Source of the DNA: Pseudomonadota bacterium
GTDB lineage: Bacteria > Pseudomonadota > Gammaproteobacteria > JAIEPX01
Direction: 5' to 3'
NCBI GenBank assembly: GCA_029777855.1
Contig: JAKORL010000099.1
Coordinates: 1 to 43,222 of the forward strand
Length of the DNA stretch: 43,222 nucleotides
This document shows positions 23,443 to 32,452 of the stretch, in pieces. Position 1 is the first letter of the stretch. Every line of letters starts with the position of its first letter. The translations under genes and the position numbers were made by a program. Below the pieces are notes generated by a model that saw nothing but the letters and a program-made list of their open reading frames with translations, did no database searches and was not told where the DNA came from.

Positions 23443-25650
23443 ATGTCAGCAGAGAAAGAAGTGATTGTGAGAGCGGTAGACGCAATGCTTATGGGCATTC
23501 GCGACGTTCTTCAAGGAGCTGGTGTAGAGGTTAAAGAAGGGCAGCCCTTTGATCTAGCGGAACATGGTATCTGTGACCAGCAGGGCAAGGTACGGCACAG
23601 CGATTCACAGCGAGTATTAGAAGATCCCCAGGCTATGCAGGCCTACAAAGAGCGCTCAGCTAAGGCCCTCTGGAATTTTGCTATAACCCTTAAAACAATA
23701 CTCGCGGCTGATGGTTTGATCAATATGGCCAAGTTAGGCAGCAGCAAGACGGACTTTTTAAAAGACAATATAAGCTATCTGGATAGCCAACATCTTGATG
23801 AGAATGCTCAAGAAAGACCTGGTCGTACAGCTAGCAATGCTCTTTTGATTGTTGACCCTAATACATTAGCCTTGGCTCAAGTATACCGTCAGTTTCTTGA
23901 GGTAATCGTTGATAATAAGCAAGGTATTTTAAAACTGTTACCTTGGGCTGTAAGAGCCTTAGTGGGTTCAATGTTGGAAGGTGCACTGGGTGCTGCCGGC
24001 GTGATAAAACAGAATTTAGCTCTTAGAGAGCGAGAGTTTGAAAAAAGTTTTATGACACACTTGCAACCCATCTATGAAACACTCAAACAAGTACAGCCAT
24101 TTTTTATTGTATTGGAATCGATGGACCAAGAAATTGAAAAAATTATCAGTGATATTAGCAATACCCCAGAAAAGAAACTGGAATTAATTCGAAAACTAAA
24201 AAATGAAGTGTTGGGCTCGAATATCGACAAAGAGGTTATTGAAGGAGGTATTCGTAAGCTTGAAGACGCTAAGAATGCTTTGGGTTCTAAAACGATTAAA
24301 GAACTCGAAATAGACCCTAATGCTATGATGGTTAAATTCGATGCTGATATACAGCTTCTTAGAGATTATCTTGTAAAATATGATGAGACAGTACTGAGAC
24401 GTCAGTCTATTTTGCAGAAGCTAGAAGAGGAAGAGAAAAAAATACAGGCGAATCAGCAAGAAGGTAAGCGATCCACACCGATGGATAAAAGGCCTAGTGC
24501 ATTAAAGGCTCGTTTAGCGGAGTTAAATACCTTAGGAAAACAATATTGGGAAGCGGAGCAACGACTTAAAAAGATTAATACAGAAATAAGTACTGTAAAA
24601 TCCTCTTTGCCATTAAGAAAATTTTTAGATGAAGCGGCTAAAATCTCTTTTCCTTACTCAGAAAAAAATTTTAATGCCCTGGTAAAAGAGTTGGGGTTAA
24701 ATAAAGAAAAAATTAAAGAGCTCTCTATTGTTTGTGATTTAGTTGTTATACGTGATGATAGTAAACTAAAAAGGCAAAAAGCCTGGGATGAATTAATTCA
24801 ATTGGCACAGAATAAGGTTGGAAGCGGAGAGGTGACAGACCAAGCAACGATAGATACACTCAGCTCAGAGGCTCAACGTCTCTCAATCGAAGCCAGTAAA
24901 ATTCAAAAGAATGAACAGGAGATGCTAGATTTATCTCGCCAATTGGCTACCACACTTCAAGAAGAAACTAACGATTATGAGAAAAAGGTGGAGCCATTTG
25001 TAACCACTTTAGAGGCAACTGTAAACAGTTTAGAAAAAACGCTGGCTGAGAAAGATCTAATATTGTCTCAAGGTTTACTTGAGCAAGCAGTGCAGCATTT
25101 GTCAAAAATTCAGACGCTGAATGATGAGTATGCTGATTGTGAACTTGATTTGTCAGCACCACAACTTCACAATAAGATCAATACGTTAAAATTATCAGTT
25201 GAATTGGCACAAGCGAAAGTTAAAAATCTTGGTGAAGATATCAATAAACTGAATGATCGTAAAAAGCTTCTCAGTGATTATTTCAGTAATGACGGTAAAG
25301 CGATTCAATATTTACAGAAACGTGGAGAGCAGTATCGGTTGTATGATAAATTCCAGAAAAAATTTAGTTTTTTCAGGAAAACAAACACAAAAGCTGATGC
25401 TGATGCTCGACAAGATTTTCTTGTTAGAATAAGTAAACAGATCATGCACTATGTTAACTCAGGTGATGAAAAGCATCTTAAAGAAGCGTTATCTGATATT
25501 AATGATGCTTTGAAAACTAATAAATTCCCGTCACGTCGATCCGGTAACGGTTCAGGTGAATCGATGAATAATTTGCTTAGATCAATGAAGGATGATATTG
25601 AAGGAAAATTACCTGCTGCTGAAGCTGAGCATAAAAGTTTGCCTAAATAA
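23443..25650 (+). CDS. Unknown 735-aa coiled-coil protein
   Basis: No enzymatic domain is recognised. Residues 1-160 form a mixed helical region; about 164-188 is hydrophobic and may associate with a membrane (LLPWAVRALVGSMLEG). From about 200 to 640 the sequence is rich in Glu, Lys, Leu and Gln with heptad-like spacing, typical of long coiled coils. The tail (about 690-735) is polar and ends SLPK. No signal peptide is seen. The ATG at 23443 has AGAGAGG upstream. By eye the first few hundred bases are richer in G+C than the rest. A Dot/Icm-type effector is an attractive guess, but nothing in the sequence proves it. Confidence 0.8.
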   Translation: MSAEKEVIVRAVDAMLMGIRDVLQGAGVEVKEGQPFDLAEHGICDQQGKVRHSDSQRVLEDPQAMQAYKERSAKALWNFAITLKTILAADGLINMAKLGSSKTDFLKDNISYLDSQHLDENAQERPGRTASNALLIVDPNTLALAQVYRQFLEVIVDNKQGILKLLPWAVRALVGSMLEGALGAAGVIKQNLALREREFEKSFMTHLQPIYETLKQVQPFFIVLESMDQEIEKIISDISNTPEKKLELIRKLKNEVLGSNIDKEVIEGGIRKLEDAKNALGSKTIKELEIDPNAMMVKFDADIQLLRDYLVKYDETVLRRQSILQKLEEEEKKIQANQQEGKRSTPMDKRPSALKARLAELNTLGKQYWEAEQRLKKINTEISTVKSSLPLRKFLDEAAKISFPYSEKNFNALVKELGLNKEKIKELSIVCDLVVIRDDSKLKRQKAWDELIQLAQNKVGSGEVTDQATIDTLSSEAQRLSIEASKIQKNEQEMLDLSRQLATTLQEETNDYEKKVEPFVTTLEATVNSLEKTLAEKDLILSQGLLEQAVQHLSKIQTLNDEYADCELDLSAPQLHNKINTLKLSVELAQAKVKNLGEDINKLNDRKKLLSDYFSNDGKAIQYLQKRGEQYRLYDKFQKKFSFFRKTNTKADADARQDFLVRISKQIMHYVNSGDEKHLKEALSDINDALKTNKFPSRRSGNGSGESMNNLLRSMKDDIEGKLPAAEAEHKSLPK

Positions 25651-25752
25651 ATAATAGTTTAATGAAAAATATGCGGAATCCTGGTCGCTCGCCATGACTG
25701 AAAAAACGAATCCAATCAATTGATATTATCAACTGAATATCTGATTGATAGG

Positions 25753-26418
25753 CTATAGAGTTAATAATTTCAATAAATCACCAGGATTATTGATTGCGTA
25801 ATTAGCGCCCCAGTCTGATGGATTTTCATTTTCCGGAATATAACCATAAAGAGCAATAACGCTAGGCATATTGGCACTCGTTGCAGCTTGAATATCCAGG
25901 ATAGAGTCGCCGATAAAGAGACACGACTGTGGCTTGCAATTAATAATAGAGCACGCAGCGAATAGAGGTTCGGGTGATGGTTTTGCAAAAGGCGTTGTAT
26001 CACCACCAATAACACAAGCACAGTGTTCTAATAAACCTAAATCACTAATCACTTTTCTCGCAAGATTTTCTACTTTATTAGTTACAATTCCCCATGGTAA
26101 ATTTTGTTTTTTTAATGTATCTAATACAAGATGAACTCCATCAAAGGGTCGAGTTTCAGCGCTAATTCTATTTTCGTAAAGAGAATAAAATTCTTTTTTG
26201 AGTTGTGGATATTGTGGATGATCGGTATCAATGTCAAATCCCAGTTTTATAAAACCAGGTGATCCGTAAGAAGTGACCTGCCTTACTTGGTCAATGGCGA
26301 GTGGGGGCAGTTGGTAACGTTCCCGAAGGGTATTCAACGCCCCCGCGAGGTCTGGCACGGTATCTAGCAGGGTGCCATCAAGATCAAACAGTACGCCTGA
26401 AAAGTGTGTGTTTCTCAT
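25753..26418 (-). CDS. HAD-superfamily phosphatase, phosphoglycolate or MurNAc-6-phosphate type
   Basis: A 221-aa HAD subfamily IA hydrolase. Motif I is FDLDGTLLDT (nucleophile Asp12, Asp14), motif II is WGIVTNK, motif III Lys is in FAKPSPEPL, and motif IV is FIGDSILD. Such proteins are usually annotated Gph (2-phosphoglycolate phosphatase). Directly after ubiG, as here, the Pseudomonas orthologue is MupP, the N-acetylmuramic acid 6-phosphate phosphatase of cell-wall recycling. Sequence alone does not decide. The gap from ubiG is 148 nt. Confidence 0.9.
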   Translation of the reverse strand: MRNTHFSGVLFDLDGTLLDTVPDLAGALNTLRERYQLPPLAIDQVRQVTSYGSPGFIKLGFDIDTDHPQYPQLKKEFYSLYENRISAETRPFDGVHLVLDTLKKQNLPWGIVTNKVENLARKVISDLGLLEHCACVIGGDTTPFAKPSPEPLFAACSIINCKPQSCLFIGDSILDIQAATSANMPSVIALYGYIPENENPSDWGANYAINNPGDLLKLLTL

Positions 26419-26486
26419 TATTGACTTTATCCTAATGTATTAACTCATAGTAAGCAGTATACACTAGCTTGATTTAGATTGTACTA

Positions 26487-26494
26487 GGGGGGGG
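26487..26494. repeat. Run of eight G upstream of the HAD phosphatase gene
   Basis: A G8 tract flanked by CTA and TAGGCCTAGG lies about 70 nt upstream of the phosphatase ATG. Homopolymers of this length are prone to slippage; whether this one affects expression is unknown. Confidence 0.4.
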
Positions 26495-26545
26495 TAGGCC
26501 TAGGAATGGTGGCTACGTTTGGCATCGCAACAGGTAGTTATCATT

Positions 26546-26563
26546 TTTAGACCTGACTTCATC
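26546..26563. repeat. Degenerate solitary end of a foldback repeat
   Basis: TTAGACCTGACTTCATC resembles the family end TTAGACCTGACCCCATC with two changes and no partner arm. It lies 3 nt beyond the ubiG stop codon, where complete copies of the family also tend to sit. Confidence 0.4.
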
Positions 26564-26566
26564 TAC

Positions 26567-27277
26567 TTATTCTTTGATGCAGTGTACCAAATAGTTTACA
26601 TCAGTGCTGTGTGTTGTTGAGTATTCGCGAGTGATGGGGTTATAAGTGATGCCCAGGCTGTGATGCCACTGTAAGCCAGCTTTACGGCACCAGGAGGCTA
26701 GTTCACTGGGTTTGATAAATTTATCGTAATCGTGCGTTTGTTTAGGGAGTAAACCCAAAAGATACTCGGCGCCTACCACAGCGAATAAATAGGCTTTGAG
26801 ATTGCGGTTGATGGTAGAGAAGAAGAGGTGTGCGCCTGGTTTTGCAAGTGAAGCGCAGGCCTGAATGATCGATTCTGGATCTGGTACATGCTCCAGCATT
26901 TCTAAGCAAGTCACAATATCGTATTCTTCGGGATGTTCCTCGGCATAAGCTTCAGCTGTGGATTCGATATAATTGATTTTTAGATGATTAATCTTGGCGT
27001 GTTCGCGAGCTATCATTAAGCTATCGGGTGCAAGATCAAGGCCTGTCACATGTCCGCCCACTTGAGAAAGACTTTCAGACAAAAGACCACCGCCACAGCC
27101 TATATCAATGATTTCTTTGTCTTTGAGCTGAACGTGCTTTTCAATAAATTGAACGCGGAGGGGGTTTATAGCATGGAGGGGTGCAAACTCACCTTGCGGG
27201 TCCCACCAAGATTGCGCAATAGAATTAAATTTTGCAATTTCATCGGGATCGCTATTGGGCGCGATTTTTGCATTCAT
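26567..27277 (-). CDS. ubiG: Ubiquinone biosynthesis O-methyltransferase
   Basis: Carries out both SAM-dependent O-methylations of ubiquinone synthesis. The 236-aa length fits the family. NSIAQSWWDPQGEFAPLH near the N-terminus is diagnostic of UbiG, the SAM motif IIDIGCGGGLLSESL is intact, and VTCLEMLEHVPDP (post-I) and FFSTINRN follow. The ATG at 27277 is used; an adjacent in-frame TTG at 27280 is equally well spaced from the upstream GAAGG. The gene begins 7 nt after the Hpt gene and should be co-transcribed with it. Confidence 0.96.
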   Translation of the reverse strand: MNAKIAPNSDPDEIAKFNSIAQSWWDPQGEFAPLHAINPLRVQFIEKHVQLKDKEIIDIGCGGGLLSESLSQVGGHVTGLDLAPDSLMIAREHAKINHLKINYIESTAEAYAEEHPEEYDIVTCLEMLEHVPDPESIIQACASLAKPGAHLFFSTINRNLKAYLFAVVGAEYLLGLLPKQTHDYDKFIKPSELASWCRKAGLQWHHSLGITYNPITREYSTTHSTDVNYLVHCIKE

Positions 27278-27284
27278 CAATCGT

Positions 27285-27677
27285 TTAACCTTCTTCTATG
27301 CGGAAATTATTGGCAGCATAGACAGTTTGGACGTTTTTTATTTCCTCAAGCAATGTATTGAATAACGCTTTTATTTTAATGTTATTAAAGGGGATTTTTT
27401 TACTTTCATTAGTCTTGAGATGCTTTTCTAAATTTTGTACCGCTAATTTCAGACGCGGGACGCCGCAATAACATGTTGCACCGTGTAGGCGATGTGCTTG
27501 GTCTTTGAGTTTTTGATAGTCTTCATTGGCGAGTGATTTTTTCATGTTTTTTATTACGGATGGTAAATCTGCAATGAATAGCGTGAGCAGATCATTGGCA
27601 ATTTCAGCGTTGTTGTTAGCAAGTATAAGGCATTGTTGCCAATCGATGGCATCTTGATTTTGCACTGTATCGTTCAT
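27285..27677 (-). CDS. Stand-alone histidine phosphotransfer (Hpt) domain protein
   Basis: A 130-aa protein consisting almost entirely of an Hpt four-helix domain. The phosphoacceptor motif is AHRLHGATCYCG (usual form AHxLKGxxxxxG), with the LIADLP-like helix before it and a typical LKLAVQNLEKHL helix after. There is no kinase or receiver domain. It would shuttle phosphoryl groups from a hybrid sensor kinase to a response regulator encoded elsewhere; the Hpt part of BarA/LetS-type kinases is the closest resemblance I see. The start has a strong GGAGG. It lies immediately upstream of ubiG. Confidence 0.88.
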   Translation of the reverse strand: MNDTVQNQDAIDWQQCLILANNNAEIANDLLTLFIADLPSVIKNMKKSLANEDYQKLKDQAHRLHGATCYCGVPRLKLAVQNLEKHLKTNESKKIPFNNIKIKALFNTLLEEIKNVQTVYAANNFRIEEG

Positions 27678-27862
27678 TAAACCTCCTGACCCTAAGTTCC
27701 TTCTCAGTCCAATAAGTCTATACTATAAATGAGATATTGCAAGTTTCCGAAGGGGGTTCTCATAAGTTTACACTGAATTGCACAGGTAATCATGTCGGAA
27801 ATTAATGCAATATTGGAGGGATTTACCTTCTTTTTCAGCGTTAATCATAGATTTACTGAATA

Positions 27863-28762
27863 TTATGATTGGGTGGGAATTTTGCAGGAAGGATGTAGGG
27901 TCTGATAATTCGTTTCTGGCTGTAAGGTTATATGGTGAATATCGTATTTTTGACTGAGTAAAGTTTTTAGTTCAGGTAACAGACTTTCCCAGGCAGCATA
28001 CGATTCTATTTCGATATGCGCTGTGAGTACGATACGTCCTGATGAGAGTGTCCAGATGTGTAAATCATGGACCTTGTAGACATTTGGGATTGCAGAGAGA
28101 GTCTGGACTACCTCGGCAATATCAATGTGTCCTGGCACGCCTTCCATTAAAACCACGATCGATTCTCGGATCAAACTGATACTGGAAATTAAGATTAAGA
28201 CAGATATAAACACGGATAATATGGGGTCAATGGGCGACCAATGCGTATAGTAAATCACAACCCCAGTAATCAATGCCGCTATTGATCCGAGCAGATCACT
28301 CAACACATGTAAGATGGCTGCTCTGACATTGAGATTGCGGTCGGAGCGGGAGAGAATCCAGGCAATGAGCGAATTGGTTAAGATCCCAGCAGACCCGATC
28401 CAAATAACAACAGCTGCATTAACATTTTCAGGGGATTGTAAGCGATAAATAGCCTCAATAATAACCGCTATGGCAATTGCAAGGACTGAAAGGCTGCTGA
28501 TCCATGCGCCTATGACTTCCGCTCGGCCTAGGCCATAGGTGTGGGTATCTGTGGCTGGTTTTGTCGCTATCCAAGCAGCAAATGCGCCGAGTCCTAAGGC
28601 AAGCGAATCACCGGCCATATGTCCGGAATCACTGATCAGCGCGAGTGAATTCGCATAATACCCGCTGATAAATTCAATGATCGCAAATAGCAGTGTGAGT
28701 CCTGTGCCTATCAGTAATACTGTGGTAGAACTGTGTGAGTGGTGGTGATGCCCATCATGCAT
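27863..28762 (-). CDS. Cation diffusion facilitator (zinc exporter, ZitB/CzcD type)
   Basis: A 299-aa inner-membrane metal/proton antiporter with six hydrophobic segments and a short cytoplasmic C-terminal domain. The N-terminus is His-rich (MHDGHHHHSHSS). The tetrahedral metal site is visible as Asp45...(GHMAGD) in TM2 and His151-x-x-x-Asp155 in TM5 (ILHVLSD). His in one position is typical of zinc-selective members. The start overlaps the end of sohB by 8 nt, so translation is likely coupled. Confidence 0.93.
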   Translation of the reverse strand: MHDGHHHHSHSSTTVLLIGTGLTLLFAIIEFISGYYANSLALISDSGHMAGDSLALGLGAFAAWIATKPATDTHTYGLGRAEVIGAWISSLSVLAIAIAVIIEAIYRLQSPENVNAAVVIWIGSAGILTNSLIAWILSRSDRNLNVRAAILHVLSDLLGSIAALITGVVIYYTHWSPIDPILSVFISVLILISSISLIRESIVVLMEGVPGHIDIAEVVQTLSAIPNVYKVHDLHIWTLSSGRIVLTAHIEIESYAAWESLLPELKTLLSQKYDIHHITLQPETNYQTLHPSCKIPTQS

Positions 28763-29774
28763 TCGTAATATCCCTTATGCCGCATTTTTCAAGAATATAA
28801 TCAGAGCTGTGTTTGATAGCGTCACTGATTTTTTCAGAGATATTTTTTTTCTTTAGAAAATCAATTTCGTATACATTAAATTCTTTGGCTGCTTTAGATA
28901 AATAATCATCGCTAGTGGAGAGAGTATCAATAAGATTTAATTCTTTAGCGTCGATGCCATACCACACTTCACCTGTGGCGACTTTATCGATAGTGACGGT
29001 GGGACGATGGTGTGAAATAAATTTTTTGAATAGTTGGTGGGCATTTTCCACATCTTCTCGAACTTTTTCACGACCTTTAGGTGTGTTTTCTCCAAAATAA
29101 CTGAGGGTGCGTTTGTATTCGCCTGCGGTTATTTGTTCGTAGTCGATATCATGTTTTTTCAGAAAACGATGGAAATTAGGGGCTTGGGTTACTACACCGA
29201 TAGAACCAAGGATGGCAAAGGGGGCAGCAATAATTTGATTGGCAACGCAGGCCATCATATAACCCCCGCTGGCTGCTATTTTATCGATACACGCCGTGAG
29301 GGGAATTCCTGCGTCACGGATGCGCTGTAATTGTGAGGATGCAAATCCGTAGCTATGGACCATGCCACCGCTACTTTCTATACAAGCAACGATTTCATCA
29401 TGGGGGGTTGCCGTTGTTAAAATCGCGGTAATAATTTCGCGTAGCTCTTTGGTTGCGGAAGCTTTTATGTCACCGTCGAAACGTATAACAAAATAACGTT
29501 TCCGATTTTGAATCTCATCATCTTCTTGAAATTTTTTTAAGATTTGTTTTTGATTTTTTTTATACGCTTTTAAAGATTTTTTGTTTAGAATTTTTTCATG
29601 TAAAGCATCGGCATACGCTTGTATGCGTTTGTTATAACGTTTTATTTTGAGTTGTTGGAGAGGATCTTTATCACGTGTGGCTAGTGACGCGATGACGAGA
29701 GCTATGATAACTACAGCGATGACCAGTGTAATTGCCTTAGAAAGATATAAGCCGTATTCGTACATGAAATCCAT
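28755..29774 (-). CDS. sohB: SohB-like inner-membrane serine protease (S49 family)
   Basis: A 339-aa protein with an N-terminal membrane anchor (about 12-31), a charged helical linker and the S49 protease domain. The Ser-Lys dyad is inferred as Ser169 (KIAASGGYMMA) and Lys221 (TAGEYKRTL), in contexts that match E. coli SohB closely; GSIGVV and FGENTPKG are also family motifs. It would cleave membrane-associated or periplasmic peptides. It follows potD by 18 nt and overlaps the CDF gene by 8 nt. Confidence 0.94.
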   Translation of the reverse strand: MDFMYEYGLYLSKAITLVIAVVIIALVIASLATRDKDPLQQLKIKRYNKRIQAYADALHEKILNKKSLKAYKKNQKQILKKFQEDDEIQNRKRYFVIRFDGDIKASATKELREIITAILTTATPHDEIVACIESSGGMVHSYGFASSQLQRIRDAGIPLTACIDKIAASGGYMMACVANQIIAAPFAILGSIGVVTQAPNFHRFLKKHDIDYEQITAGEYKRTLSYFGENTPKGREKVREDVENAHQLFKKFISHHRPTVTIDKVATGEVWYGIDAKELNLIDTLSTSDDYLSKAAKEFNVYEIDFLKKKNISEKISDAIKHSSDYILEKCGIRDITNA

Positions 29775-29792
29775 AAAACTAACTCCTGATTC

Positions 29793-30824
29793 TTAGTCTG
29801 CGCCTATTTTCAATCGTTCCCAGTACCGTTCATAAATACGGTTTGCAGTGCCCAGGTCACGTTGAAACTTTGCACGTTTAAGCACCTGTGGTGAAGGATT
29901 GATAATGGGATTATGTCGTAAATCTGCAGGCAATGAAAGATTAGCCGTTTTATTCGGAGTAGCATAACCAATACGGGGTGGGATTTGACTAATAATTTCG
30001 GGCCGCAGTAGAAAATTAATGAATTGATGGGCTTCTTTAACATGCTGAGCGTTAGTAGGAATCACTAAACAATCAAGACTAATTTGAAAACCTTCCTGAG
30101 GATAAATAAATGTAATATGAGGATTTTCGCGACTGGCAAGAAAGGTATCACCGCCCCATGCGAAACCAACGGTAATATCTTCATCGATAAACATATTGGC
30201 AACGGCTGAGCTATTGAAAACTCGAATATTGGGCATTAAATCGATTAATGCACGATATGCCTCTTTAATTGTATCAGGATTTACGCTGTTAATGTCGTCA
30301 CCCAGTTTTAAAAGGGCTATTGTGAAGCAATCACGCAAATCATCTAACGCAAGTAATTGATGGTGATACTGAGGTTGCCATAAGTCCGCGAATTTAGTGA
30401 TTTCTTTTGGGTTATGGTAGAGAGTATTCACCGCGATCCCGGTAGAACTCCATAAATAAGGAACTGAGTACTTATTGTCAGGGTCGTAATCTCGATTAAG
30501 AAAAAATGAATCGAGGTGATGCCAATTAGTTAATAATGTTTTATCGATAGGATGCAATAAACCTTCTTGTCTCATTCTATCAACCATATAACTACTGGGA
30601 GTGATAATGTCGTAATCGCCATGTTTGCTGTGTTTTATTTTAGTGTACAGTGTTTCATTATTGTCGAATTCGGCGTAATTAACAGTGATGCCTGTTTCTT
30701 TTTCGAATTGTTTGATAAGGTGCGGCGGCAAAAAATCCGACCAATTATAGACGTTTACAACTTTAGTATCGGCCAACGCAAATGCGCAAAAAAATAAGGA
30801 AAACAAAAGAAAAATCCTCTTCAT
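29793..30824 (-). CDS. potD: Spermidine/putrescine ABC transporter, periplasmic binding protein
   Basis: A 343-aa periplasmic solute-binding protein with signal peptide (1-18, ending ALA). VVNVYNWSDFLPP at the mature N-terminus, GITVNYAEFDNNE, YDIITPSSYMV, and the VPYLWSSTGIAVN hinge are hallmarks of PotD/PotF; the final GFAWGGD region carries ligand-facing residues. It follows potC by 9 nt in the normal potABCD order. Confidence 0.95.
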   Translation of the reverse strand: MKRIFLLFSLFFCAFALADTKVVNVYNWSDFLPPHLIKQFEKETGITVNYAEFDNNETLYTKIKHSKHGDYDIITPSSYMVDRMRQEGLLHPIDKTLLTNWHHLDSFFLNRDYDPDNKYSVPYLWSSTGIAVNTLYHNPKEITKFADLWQPQYHHQLLALDDLRDCFTIALLKLGDDINSVNPDTIKEAYRALIDLMPNIRVFNSSAVANMFIDEDITVGFAWGGDTFLASRENPHITFIYPQEGFQISLDCLVIPTNAQHVKEAHQFINFLLRPEIISQIPPRIGYATPNKTANLSLPADLRHNPIINPSPQVLKRAKFQRDLGTANRIYERYWERLKIGAD

Positions 30825-30833
30825 TTTGGTCTC

Positions 30834-31604
30834 CTATATCGATTTTTTACGCATGAATGAATGGGCCGCCAAAATTAATACTAATGTAATGGCAAGAATG
30901 ATGGTACACAGTGCATTTAATTCAGGGCTAGCGCCTAGGCGAGCCATCGAGTAAATTTTTAATGGCAAAATTTGAAAGGCTGGGCTAGAGACGAAAAAAC
31001 TGATCATGACGTCATCGAGCGACAACGTAAAACTGATGAGCCATCCTGCTAGAATAGCTGGAAGCAATAGTGGTAATAAAATCTGACGTAATATTGTACT
31101 ATCACTGGCCCCTAAATCTTTTGCAGCTTCCACAAGTTCTGAATCTAAATTTTTGATTCGACTTAAGACCATCACAGCGACAAAAGGCATACAAAAACTC
31201 GTGTGCGCTACAAAGATAGACCAAAATCCTAATGGGAAATTAAAGAAATTGTACAACATCAAAAGCGCCACAGCTAATACAATATCTGGAACGATAATTA
31301 AAAATAATATCAAACCATGCATGGTTTTTCTTCCTGGAAAGCGATAGCGGTGCAAACCAATTGCAGTCAGAGTACCTAGTATAGAGGCAAAAGTGGCTGA
31401 GAGTACCCCGACAACAAGTGAATGCCAGGATACTTTAAGTAAATCCGTATCATGAATTAATTCTTGATACCATTTAAATGTAAAACTTTGCCATAGTAAT
31501 GATCGTAAAGTATCGTTGAAAGAAAAAATGATGATCACAATAATGGGGATGTACAAAAATGCGTAGACAAGCGTCTGGTAGCTATATTTTATGGTGCGAT
31601 TCAT
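30834..31604 (-). CDS. potC: Spermidine/putrescine ABC transporter permease
   Basis: A 256-aa inner-membrane permease with six hydrophobic segments. The EAA loop that contacts the ATPase reads ELVEAAKDLGASDSTILRQILLPLLLP. SLDDVMISFFV near the C-terminus is typical of PotC. It overlaps potB by 4 nt. Confidence 0.95.
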   Translation of the reverse strand: MNRTIKYSYQTLVYAFLYIPIIVIIIFSFNDTLRSLLWQSFTFKWYQELIHDTDLLKVSWHSLVVGVLSATFASILGTLTAIGLHRYRFPGRKTMHGLILFLIIVPDIVLAVALLMLYNFFNFPLGFWSIFVAHTSFCMPFVAVMVLSRIKNLDSELVEAAKDLGASDSTILRQILLPLLLPAILAGWLISFTLSLDDVMISFFVSSPAFQILPLKIYSMARLGASPELNALCTIILAITLVLILAAHSFMRKKSI

Positions 31605-32452
31605 AGTAGTTCTGTCCTATCGCTATCAGGGTTTCGTTGCCAGTACCAGTGAGCCAGAAGTAGCATGAAAATAATCAACAGGACACTGCTTGCAGCGCCG
31701 AGTGGCCAATTATTGGCTGATAAAAATTGTTCCTGAATCAGGTTGCCAAGCAGCATACTTTTTGCACCACCCAATAAATTGGGAATATAAAACAATGTCA
31801 TCGCGGGCAGAAACACCATCATTGAACCTGCTAATATTCCGGGCATTGTAATGGGAATTAAGATTTTTCGTAATACAGTCAATTTACTAGCGCCTAGGTC
31901 ACGTGCAGCATCAATGAGTGTCAAGTCCATTTTTTCCATGTTCGCGTATAAAGGGAGTAACATGAACGGAAGCAGTGTGTAGGTTAACCCGATAAAAAGT
32001 GCAATGTTTGTGTAGAGTAATTGTAGAGGTTGGTGAATAATACCTAATGAAAGTAAGATGGTATTTATAATTCCTTTTGTTTTTAGGATGGTCATGATGG
32101 CATAGGTACGAATCAGTGAGCTTGTCCAAAAAGGGATGATGACAAGCAGTAATAATATCGAACGATACCGTAAACTCGAGTGAGAAATACCGTAGGCAAA
32201 AGGGTAGCTCACAATTAAGCAAAGTAGGGTGCAACTTCCGGCAATGAGCAACGATCGTAGAAAAATTTTTAAATAAGCCACATCCACCAATTCGGCATAA
32301 TTTTCTAGAGTAAAATGAGCCGTTATATTTTGTGTTGTGTTCGTTTCTAAGAAGCTAGTAATGATTACCATCAGTGTCGGGACTAGCGCGAAAACGGTGA
32401 GCCATGTCCAGGAAATGCTAAGTGTGAAAAAGCGAAACTGTCGATCATTCAT
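31601..32452 (-). CDS. potB: Spermidine/putrescine ABC transporter permease
   Basis: A 283-aa inner-membrane permease with six hydrophobic segments. The EAA loop reads LIDAARDLGASKLTVLRKILIP, and PFWTSSLIRTYA is a PotB-type stretch. It overlaps potA by 8 nt and potC by 4 nt, so all four pot genes are translated from one message. Confidence 0.95.
   Translation of the reverse strand: MNDRQFRFFTLSISWTWLTVFALVPTLMVIITSFLETNTTQNITAHFTLENYAELVDVAYLKIFLRSLLIAGSCTLLCLIVSYPFAYGISHSSLRYRSILLLLVIIPFWTSSLIRTYAIMTILKTKGIINTILLSLGIIHQPLQLLYTNIALFIGLTYTLLPFMLLPLYANMEKMDLTLIDAARDLGASKLTVLRKILIPITMPGILAGSMMVFLPAMTLFYIPNLLGGAKSMLLGNLIQEQFLSANNWPLGAASSVLLIIFMLLLAHWYWQRNPDSDRTELL

Noticed and set aside
23301..23498. 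Extended N-terminus of the antitoxin gene
   Set aside because: The extension crosses the operator and promoter and overlaps the divergent gene; the Phd fold begins at the ATG at 23300, which has its own ribosome binding site.
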